NCBI GenBank assembly: GCA_046259385.1
Contig: JBJYWI010000035.1
Location: forward strand, 1-46,760
Direction: 5' to 3'
Length of the DNA: 46,760 nucleotides
Source: CAVWDI01 sp046259385
Lineage (GTDB): Bacteria > Chloroflexota > Anaerolineae > Anaerolineales > UBA4823
The translations under genes were made by a program, and so were the position numbers. The notes under the pieces are model-generated. The model was not told where the DNA came from. It saw only the letters and a list, made by a program, of their open reading frames with translations, and did not search any database. How positions within the stretch are numbered: position 1 is the stretch's first letter; every line of letters starts with the position of its first letter. Below are positions 33,317-40,111 of this stretch, piece by piece.

Positions 33317-35422
33317 TTATTCGCTGAGTATCATGCGCATATCTATTGCTATGGCGCCCTGCCCTTTTGTAAAAACCACCAATGGATTTATATCCAATTC
33401 GACAATTTCCGGAAATTCCTGCACCAGTTGTCCGATCCTAAGCAATGTATCAACAATTGCAGGTTTATCAACCTCTGGTTTTCCACGGACGCCGTCAAGA
33501 AGTGCATGCGCTCTGATTTCTGATAGCATGCCTTCCGCATCTTGGATGGAGAAAGGAGCGATCCTGAATGTGACATCTTTTATCGTTTCCACATATATGC
33601 CACCCAAGCCAAATGTGACCAATGGGCCAAATTGAGGATCGCGGTTCATACCGACCAGCACCTCCACCCCCCCTGGCGGCACCATTTCTTGAACAAGACA
33701 ACCCCAGATGCGCGCTTCCGGAACATATCTCTGAGCTCTGTAAACCATTAATTCAAATGCATCATAAATTTCCTGGTCATTCCCCAAACCCACCCTTACT
33801 CCGCCAACATCCGTTTTGTGCAGGATATCAGGAGAAGCAATTTTAAGCACCACTGGATAACCAATTTCACTGGCTTTACTTACCGCCTCCTCCGGGGTTT
33901 TTGCGATTTCAGATCGCGGAATTCTCAACCCGTAGGCGTCTAAAATCTCACGAGATTCAGAATCTCCAATTGAAAGCCTTTCCTCGGACCTAACCCGGTC
34001 AAATACTTTTCTTACAACAGAATTATCGACCTCAAAAGTTACGTAATCCGGTTGCGGTCGCTCGAGTATTGAAAGATATTCTCCCATTGCATGAAATGAC
34101 AATGCTGCGTTCTCAGGGAATGAATAATTTGGAATCCCCCTTTCTGTCAGTAAATTTATACCGGGTTCTACTTGCCTTTCACCCATAAAACAACCAAACA
34201 CAGGTTTATCAATTTCAGCTGCTAGCGAACCTACCGCTTCAGCTGTTTTTTCAATTTCTGTCATTGCCTGAGGCGTGAGGACAACCATTATTCCATCCAC
34301 ATTGTTATCGTTTGCAACAATCTTAAGCGCAAAACTGTAGCGGTCTGCCCTTGCATCCCCTAAAACATCCACCGGGTTTGCAGCACTGGCTGCATCCGGT
34401 AAAAATTTTACGAGGGAATTGATTGTCTCATTTTCAAAACGCGCAAGTGTCATACCGGAACGTTCAAGTGCATCCGTGGCAAGAATTCCAGGCCCACCCG
34501 CATTGGTAATAATCGCGATCCGGTTCCCTCTTAGCAATGGTTGATAACCCAGCGCTCGAGAAACATCAAACAATTCCTGCATTGAATTCACCCGTATTAC
34601 ACCGGCTTGCTTGAATGCGGCATGATAAGCCTGTTCTGACCCCGCTAAAGACCCGGTGTGTGATGAAACCGCCCGTGAACCAGATTGTGTCACGCCTGAC
34701 TTTATCGCTACTACAGGTTTTTCACATGTGATTTCTCTAGCGACACGGATAAATTCCTGTCCGTTTGGCATCCCCTCGCTGTAGATCATTATTACATTCG
34801 TGTTAGGATCGTCTTTCCAGGCATTTAATAGATCGATTTCGCTCACATCTGCTTTATTGCCAAGGCTAACAAACTTTGATAATCCCAAGCTACCACCAAG
34901 AGCGATATCGAGCACCGCTGTACCCAATGCCCCTGATTGTGACATAAATGACATCGGTCCGCTGGGTGGAGTCCCAGCAGAAAATGAGGCATTCATGGGT
35001 GTAAAAGTATCAATCACACCTAGACAGTTTGGACCTATTAAACGTATCCCGTATTGTTCAGCTATTTCAACAAGCTCAAGCTCACGTTCCAAACCCTCTT
35101 CACCCGCTTCACGAAATCCAGCGCTGATAATCACAGCAGCCGTAATCCCCTTCTGACCACATTCGCGTAACGCATCTGGAACATAGGGGTAAGGTATCAC
35201 GATTACTGCCAGATCGATCGGATCAGGAACTTCCAGGACAGATGGGTAAACATCCAAATCCAGGATCTTTTTTGATTTCGGGTTTATAGGAAAAATTCGA
35301 CCGATATTTATGTAGCCACCTTCCACCAAGTTCTTAACTACAGAGTGTCCTAACTTTGTCTCATTTGAAGATGCACCTACAACAGCTACTGATTTTGGCT
35401 CAAAAAAATTATTCAACATCAT
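33317..35422 (-). CDS. acd: Acetate-CoA ligase (ADP-forming), alpha-beta fusion
   Basis: Converts acetyl-CoA (or another acyl-CoA), ADP and Pi to acetate, CoA and ATP in one step. The 701-residue chain has a CoA-binding Rossmann domain (about 1-135; SVAVVGASS), a succinyl-CoA-ligase-like domain with SQSGALG, catalytic His255 in SSHTGSLAG (phosphohistidine), and a C-terminal ATP-grasp domain (about 480-701; YPVVLKIASPDILHKTDVGGV). Both halves that are separate subunits in some archaea are fused here. The start overlaps the stop of the upstream lipoprotein gene by four bases. Together with PPi-type glycolysis it suggests acetate fermentation with ATP gain. Other acyl-CoA substrates cannot be excluded. 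Confidence 0.95.
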   Translation of the reverse strand: MMLNNFFEPKSVAVVGASSNETKLGHSVVKNLVEGGYINIGRIFPINPKSKKILDLDVYPSVLEVPDPIDLAVIVIPYPYVPDALRECGQKGITAAVIISAGFREAGEEGLERELELVEIAEQYGIRLIGPNCLGVIDTFTPMNASFSAGTPPSGPMSFMSQSGALGTAVLDIALGGSLGLSKFVSLGNKADVSEIDLLNAWKDDPNTNVIMIYSEGMPNGQEFIRVAREITCEKPVVAIKSGVTQSGSRAVSSHTGSLAGSEQAYHAAFKQAGVIRVNSMQELFDVSRALGYQPLLRGNRIAIITNAGGPGILATDALERSGMTLARFENETINSLVKFLPDAASAANPVDVLGDARADRYSFALKIVANDNNVDGIMVVLTPQAMTEIEKTAEAVGSLAAEIDKPVFGCFMGERQVEPGINLLTERGIPNYSFPENAALSFHAMGEYLSILERPQPDYVTFEVDNSVVRKVFDRVRSEERLSIGDSESREILDAYGLRIPRSEIAKTPEEAVSKASEIGYPVVLKIASPDILHKTDVGGVRVGLGNDQEIYDAFELMVYRAQRYVPEARIWGCLVQEMVPPGGVEVLVGMNRDPQFGPLVTFGLGGIYVETIKDVTFRIAPFSIQDAEGMLSEIRAHALLDGVRGKPEVDKPAIVDTLLRIGQLVQEFPEIVELDINPLVVFTKGQGAIAIDMRMILSE

Positions 35423-36078
35423 TTTCTATCCTGCACCGAAATTTGAACAAATGTTTTTAATGAATCTCTATTCATTGAGATAACCGCCAGGCGTTCTCCT
35501 TTTCGGAAATGTAAAAGAGCTCGGTTAATATTAACTCTTGTTATCGACTCAAGCTGTTCCCAGCCGTAGTTCGGCATTTCATTTTCATAAAATTCAACCA
35601 CATCTTCAATCCCAGTATTGGTCGAAAAGGACATTTCCAATCCATCAGAATAAAATTCCACTTTCTCACTATTGTATATGGGAATATCTGATGAATTTGG
35701 TACTTTTGTTCCAACTGCTTCCAATGTGGTTTGTATTTTTGGAACCTGCTCATAGGAAAATTTCACTGCGGTTTCAAATAAATCTGGTTGCCAAGAGGTC
35801 GCTAGAAATTGAGCTGTTGAAATCAATCCACTATCAGAGATATTTGACGCTACAGCTTGAGCAGTTTGTACTACCCCAGACTGGTCAACTTGTGTTGCGA
35901 TAGCCTTTCCTGTCCCGATGATATCAAGCCCATTCTGCAATTTTATCTCAACCGCATTGACGGTTGATTGTAACACCTCAATTTCTTGTCCCGCGTCAGC
36001 CATAGAGGTGCATGAAGAGATAAAAAGACACAAAACCAGAAAATATATTAAAAATTTCTTGCCGCGTTGAGAGGACAT
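35419..36078 (-). CDS. Hypothetical lipoprotein
   Basis: I do not recognise a family. The 219-residue protein has a lysine-rich N-terminus and hydrophobic stretch ending in LFISSC, a plausible lipobox, so it should be anchored on the outer membrane face. Residues about 30-120 are helical-looking with repeats of small residues and Gln. The C-terminal part (about 135-219; GLEMSFSTNTGIEDVVEFYENEMPNYGWEQLE) looks like a compact alpha/beta domain, of the kind where a small helix precedes a GW motif. Its stop overlaps the acd start by four bases, so it is made with the acetyl-CoA synthetase although no metabolic link is obvious. Confidence 0.78.
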   Translation of the reverse strand: MSSQRGKKFLIYFLVLCLFISSCTSMADAGQEIEVLQSTVNAVEIKLQNGLDIIGTGKAIATQVDQSGVVQTAQAVASNISDSGLISTAQFLATSWQPDLFETAVKFSYEQVPKIQTTLEAVGTKVPNSSDIPIYNSEKVEFYSDGLEMSFSTNTGIEDVVEFYENEMPNYGWEQLESITRVNINRALLHFRKGERLAVISMNRDSLKTFVQISVQDRK

Positions 36079-36108
36079 TGGGTATGCAATACTTATCGAT
36101 AAGTTATG

Positions 36109-37035
36109 TTAATCTATTATACCTGCTGCCATGAATGCAAGGCCCTGAAGGTCATCAAGATCTAACCATTGAAGCATTAAGCGTTGAACACCGATACTCC
36201 CTAATTTATCCACCTGTTCTTTAATTTCATCCGCTGTCCCTACAATCATGCCCTGGTTTCGCAACTCCTCAATTGATTTTTGTCCTCCGGCTCTGTTTTT
36301 AATTTTGTATTCCACCTCTTCTGTGTCACGGCCAAAGACGCAACCGGTCATTACAGATCGGCGCACTTCACTTGCATTTCTGCCGTACTCCACTAATCGA
36401 GTATCCAACAGGGCATTCAACCTCCGAAATTCATCCAAAGAAATAAAAAGAGCGTTCCATTCATCCGCATATTTTGCTGCAATTGGTATTGTTCGTTTCT
36501 CCCCAACTCCGCCGATTATGATCGGCGGTCCTCCTGGTCTGATTGGCCGCGGCAGTAAAATAGCATCTTTCAACCTATAAAATTCACCATTATAGGTAAT
36601 TGGAACATCACACCTTAACAATTTAGAGATAACTCCCACACCTTCTTCAAACCTGTTGAACCTCTGCAAAGGTTCGAGCAAATCTAATCCATAACTGTTA
36701 TGTTCGCGTTCCTGCCAGCCAGCACCTAAACCAAGCGAAAATCTACCACCTGAAAGGTCATCAACAGCAGCAGCCATCCTGGCAGTATGTGCTGGATGAC
36801 GGAAAGAGAAAGGAGTCACCAGCGGCCCAAATTCAATCCTTTTCGTATGACTAGCTACCCATGTCAAAGAAGTCCATAACTCCAGGGAATCCTTATCGGG
36901 TGGTTTGCTGTTTGTAAAGTGGTCTGACCGAAACAAACCAAAATACCCCGCATCTTCAACAGCATATGCTATATGCTGCCAGTTTTCCCAATTTAATCCA
37001 TTTTGCCCTTCTATCATGATCCCGATCTGAACCAT
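36109..37035 (-). CDS. Luciferase-like (LLM) flavin/F420 oxidoreductase
   Basis: A 308-residue TIM-barrel oxidoreductase of the bacterial luciferase superfamily. It begins VQIGIMIEGQNGL and has DHFTN, GPLVTPFSFRHPAHTARMAAAVDDLSGGRFSLGLGAGW (split here as GPLVTPFSFRHPAHTAR and LSGGRFSLGLGAGW) and GPPIIIGGVGEKR. The GGRFSLGLGAGW motif is typical of the F420-dependent branch, but coenzyme F420 versus FMN cannot be settled from sequence. The ATG at 37035 has GGAGG upstream. It lies 30 bases upstream of the lipoprotein gene, so it may head the acd cluster or follow fbp. Confidence 0.88.
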   Translation of the reverse strand: MVQIGIMIEGQNGLNWENWQHIAYAVEDAGYFGLFRSDHFTNSKPPDKDSLELWTSLTWVASHTKRIEFGPLVTPFSFRHPAHTARMAAAVDDLSGGRFSLGLGAGWQEREHNSYGLDLLEPLQRFNRFEEGVGVISKLLRCDVPITYNGEFYRLKDAILLPRPIRPGGPPIIIGGVGEKRTIPIAAKYADEWNALFISLDEFRRLNALLDTRLVEYGRNASEVRRSVMTGCVFGRDTEEVEYKIKNRAGGQKSIEELRNQGMIVGTADEIKEQVDKLGSIGVQRLMLQWLDLDDLQGLAFMAAGIID

Positions 37036-37101
37036 TTATCCCTCCATTCCAAATCGCATTATTTTGTTTAAAAGGACTACTTTGCGAAATGAATAAATTA
37101 T

Positions 37102-38124
37102 TTATCCGTATTCTTTGATAAATTCTTCGGCTTTCTTAACAAGGTCGGTATTTCCGACAAAAAAAGGGGTACGTTGATGAAGTGACTCAGGCTGGACATC
37201 AAGAATATTCATTACACCATTTGAGGCGTAGCCTCCAGCCTGTTCAATGATAAATGCGAGCGGTATCGCTTCATACATTAACCTTAATTTTCCTTCAGGT
37301 TTTGCGGGATCCTTATTGTCTGCCGGGTAATAAAAAACGCCTCCGGAAAGTAGATTGCGGTGAAAATCCGCCACCAGTGAGCCCACATATCTCAAAGAAT
37401 TTGAGCACTCACGCTTGAAACCCTGCAGGTAATCTGTGAATTTGCATACACCTCCGCTCCAGTATTTCTGATAACCGAGATTTGCACTGAAATACTGCGC
37501 TCCATCCGGAATCTTCATATATGGGTGGGATAGAAGAAATTCACCCACTGAAGGATCAAGAGTGAAACCATGTGATCCCTGACCAGTTGAATATACTAGC
37601 ATTGTGCTGGAACCAAAAATGATATATCCTGCAGCAACCAAATCCCTGCCTGGTTGAAGGCAATCCAGCAAAGTACTTGGCTCATTCTCGTTTAAACGTT
37701 TATATACAGCGAATATCGTCCCAATGGGGATGTTGAAATCTATGTTTGACGAACCATCCAATGGATCGAACAACAGGACATATTTCCCTCTTGGATACTT
37801 TTCAGGGATGGGAATAATATGTTCATGCTCTTCAGAAGCCATAACCGCCAACCGACCGGTGTGATCATTCATATGTATGATTGTCTGGTCAGCAAATCGA
37901 TCCAACTTTTGCACTTGCTCCCCCTGGATATTGATTTCTTTTGTCCTACCAAGAATTTCTACCAAACCTGCACGTGTGGTTTTGCTGGCAATTATTTTCC
38001 CTGCCAGGGCGATATCATATAACAAATTTGTCAGCACACCGGTTGCTTCCGGGTGACTGAGCTGTTCTTCCAATATAAAGCGTTCAATTGTGGTAATTTT
38101 ATGATAATTTATATTTGAATTCAT
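37102..38124 (-). CDS. fbp: Fructose-1,6-bisphosphatase class I
   Basis: Gluconeogenic enzyme that hydrolyses fructose 1,6-bisphosphate. The 340-residue protein shows the metal site LFDPLDGSSNIDFN, ASEEHEH, and GSLVADFHRNLLSGGVFYYP near the substrate site. It is a normal-length class I enzyme. The start region has GGACGGA upstream and a TATAAT-like -10 (38203-38198, minus strand). It is about 66 bases upstream of the LLM gene, so they may share a transcript. Its opposing partner, the PPi-type phosphofructokinase at 178, could run in either direction, which makes a separate bisphosphatase notable. Confidence 0.96.
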   Translation of the reverse strand: MNSNINYHKITTIERFILEEQLSHPEATGVLTNLLYDIALAGKIIASKTTRAGLVEILGRTKEINIQGEQVQKLDRFADQTIIHMNDHTGRLAVMASEEHEHIIPIPEKYPRGKYVLLFDPLDGSSNIDFNIPIGTIFAVYKRLNENEPSTLLDCLQPGRDLVAAGYIIFGSSTMLVYSTGQGSHGFTLDPSVGEFLLSHPYMKIPDGAQYFSANLGYQKYWSGGVCKFTDYLQGFKRECSNSLRYVGSLVADFHRNLLSGGVFYYPADNKDPAKPEGKLRLMYEAIPLAFIIEQAGGYASNGVMNILDVQPESLHQRTPFFVGNTDLVKKAEEFIKEYG

Positions 38125-38605
38125 CGAATTTTTCCGTCCTATATAATCCTAAAATTCAAGTGTTAGTGAAATTTTTTGGGCGTAATTTACTAGTTTGATT
38201 ATACAGTATCAAGATATTTTTTCTCCTATATGACTTCCTTTCATCTTTTACTATGGATGCCGATTCTGTATCTTTCATTTACAAACTCACTTGGCTGATT
38301 AGACGGCTGAAAATCCGGGGGAATCTATCTGATATAAGAAACATGCTGTTATTAAATTAATCAATAATTACAGAAAAACCATTTTTGATCAAAAAAAAAC
38401 AGGGGTGATATTAAAATCATCCCTCTGGGAAAAAAAAGAAATCCTTCCTTTTTTAATGCGGAGTTGATGACAATTTAGACTGAATTTGGTACATTTCACT
38501 CTGTTAAACAATCCATTATTCTTTTTTTTCGAATTATCTATCAAGGATTAATATTTAAGGATTTAGATACAATTCGTAAGTGCAACAACGATCATCTCCT
38601 GGGAA
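38125..38605. other. Intergenic region between fbp and the Tat-type transpeptidase gene
   Basis: About 480 AT-rich bases. It holds a minus-strand -10-like TATAAT (38203-38198) facing fbp and the hairpin terminator at 38391-38424. I found no convincing small gene; a 22-codon frame (from 38229) has no ribosome site. The remainder shows no repeats or RNA gene. Confidence 0.5.
38391..38424 (-). terminator. Rho-independent terminator downstream of the YkuD gene
   Basis: Minus-strand 9-bp stem (AGGGATGAT/ATCACCCCT, one G-T pair; arms at 38424-38416 and 38409-38401) with a 6-base loop, followed by nine Ts. It lies about 180 bases beyond the stop of the 38606 gene, so the mRNA has an unusually long tail. 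Confidence 0.72.
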
Positions 38606-39682
38606 TTAATAGACATATACCTCTGTACCATAACCTGTTAATTCCCAGTCTGAAGGGCTTTCGATCTTATGATCGTAAGTGGGAGTGGACCATCGAAATA
38701 ACCACTTGGCATCCTCGTTTCTCATGTTCACACATCCATGACTCATCTGTAATCCAAAATTGTTATGCCAGTATGTACCGTGGAAAGCATATCCTCCAGG
38801 GCTGATAAAAAAACATGTCCATGGAACACCGGGCAGAGAAAAGCCACCGTTTTCCTCAACCTCTGCACCTCCTGCAACACTCCCCATGTGTTTTGATGGC
38901 ATTTTGGAATAAATTCGATATCTCCCCTTTGGTGTTGATGTTGGATATTGACTTTCTGAAAGCCTGTTGTTGGGTAAACCAGATGAAATTTTAAACGCAT
39001 TAACTTCATCATCCCCTTCAAACGCATACAAGGTTTGGTGTGTCAATGAAAGCTCCAGGCGCTTTTTTTCTGCAGCGAAGTTAGGTGAAAGTGGACTGTA
39101 TTCTTCAGGCGGAATGTAACGGAGATGTTCCGCCGGTACAAGATATTTCTCCATTTTGCTGAGTTCGCTTGTTAACTGATACCAAGCTTTTCCATCTGGT
39201 CCTTCTTCAATCCCAGTCACCCAGTGAATTGATGAATAGTACAATCTGGAACCTCTCCATGGATTCCAACCATCCCAGGAGGAATGCTGATAGGCAATAG
39301 TATATGGAACTGTAACCTCAAAAAGCTGTCCTTCAGGTTTTATTGCATCCATGACATTGTTCAAATTCACTTCAACAATCTGCAAGTGTGCGCTGTGCAA
39401 AAAACCGCCCCATACACGATACCAGAGCGTGTTATAAAATTCTGGTGCGTCAGGCGGGTGAAATTCCTCGTAGATATGGAGTAACTGATCCCGAAAACGA
39501 TTGCCGACAATGGCTGATTTATCGTTCGGTTCCGCCCTGACGTCAACCTGTGAAACCGCGACCCGAGCCAATTTCCCGATATCACGGACACTTTCACGCG
39601 GGAACACTGGCAAAAACGCTAAATTTCCTAAAGACAGCCCTGCGATCTTCAGAAATTCTCTTCTTGAAAATTTACTATGCAT
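38606..39682 (-). CDS. Tat-exported L,D-transpeptidase (YkuD) with SH3-like domain
   Basis: A 358-residue exported enzyme. The N-terminus SRREFLKIAGLSLG is a twin-arginine signal. Residues about 40-95 resemble a bacterial SH3 domain (VDVRAEPNDKSAIVGN). The YkuD domain lies in the C-terminal 150 residues, with HGTYWHNN and SHGCVNM (Cys317, canonical). It should form L,D cross-links or attach proteins to peptidoglycan. Export of a folded enzyme through Tat is less common for this family than Sec export. A long-tail terminator follows. Confidence 0.9.
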   Translation of the reverse strand: MHSKFSRREFLKIAGLSLGNLAFLPVFPRESVRDIGKLARVAVSQVDVRAEPNDKSAIVGNRFRDQLLHIYEEFHPPDAPEFYNTLWYRVWGGFLHSAHLQIVEVNLNNVMDAIKPEGQLFEVTVPYTIAYQHSSWDGWNPWRGSRLYYSSIHWVTGIEEGPDGKAWYQLTSELSKMEKYLVPAEHLRYIPPEEYSPLSPNFAAEKKRLELSLTHQTLYAFEGDDEVNAFKISSGLPNNRLSESQYPTSTPKGRYRIYSKMPSKHMGSVAGGAEVEENGGFSLPGVPWTCFFISPGGYAFHGTYWHNNFGLQMSHGCVNMRNEDAKWLFRWSTPTYDHKIESPSDWELTGYGTEVYVY

Positions 39683-39837
39683 AATTATTGCTCTAATCCA
39701 TTGTTTCAGCGACTCAAATTCTAATACACCCCGTGTTCAGGTTAGGCTCTTATTAGAATATTTTAATTTGGACAAATTTTATCGTAAAACATCTGGTAAA
39801 ATCGAAGTAAGTTCTTGGTCAAATCCTGGAGACTGAC

Positions 39838-40047
39838 ATGACCTACAATACAGACTTTTATATATGCCCGATTTGTTTTCAAGTATGTGAAACTGAAATG
39901 GAATGTCACCAGCATCAAATGGTTGCCTGCAGAACTGGTGATGTTGGGGATGCACGGCGGAAGCCAGTTTCAGATATTCATGGAAGACTTGTATCACGGG
40001 CACCACGCTGGTACATGGAAGCTGTAGGTTGGATAAAAGAAGAATAA
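39838..40047 (+). CDS. Small Cys/His-rich (zinc-binding) protein
   Basis: A 69-residue protein of unknown family. It has CPICFQVCETEMECHQHQ followed by MVAC: five Cys and two His within 22 residues, which suggests one zinc finger or ribbon. The rest is basic and ends PRWYMEAVGWIKEE. Support for it as a gene is a TGGAG ribosome site 8 bases before the ATG, a consistent protein-like sequence and a terminator hairpin just after the stop. It faces ppdK tail to tail. Function unknown. Confidence 0.75.
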   Translation: MTYNTDFYICPICFQVCETEMECHQHQMVACRTGDVGDARRKPVSDIHGRLVSRAPRWYMEAVGWIKEE

Positions 40048-40060
40048 TTTCCTGAAATGA

Positions 40061-40095
40061 AAAAATCCCGGCTGTAAAAACCGGGATTTCTTTAA
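40061..40095. terminator. Bidirectional terminator between the Cys/His gene and ppdK
   Basis: Perfect 9-bp stem AAATCCCGG/CCGGGATTT (40063-40071 and 40081-40089), loop of 9 bases. On the minus strand it runs into TTTTTT and should end ppdK; on the plus strand it is followed by CTTTAAGTATTTTT. Confidence 0.8.
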
Positions 40096-40111
40096 GTATT
40101 TTTCTGTTGAA

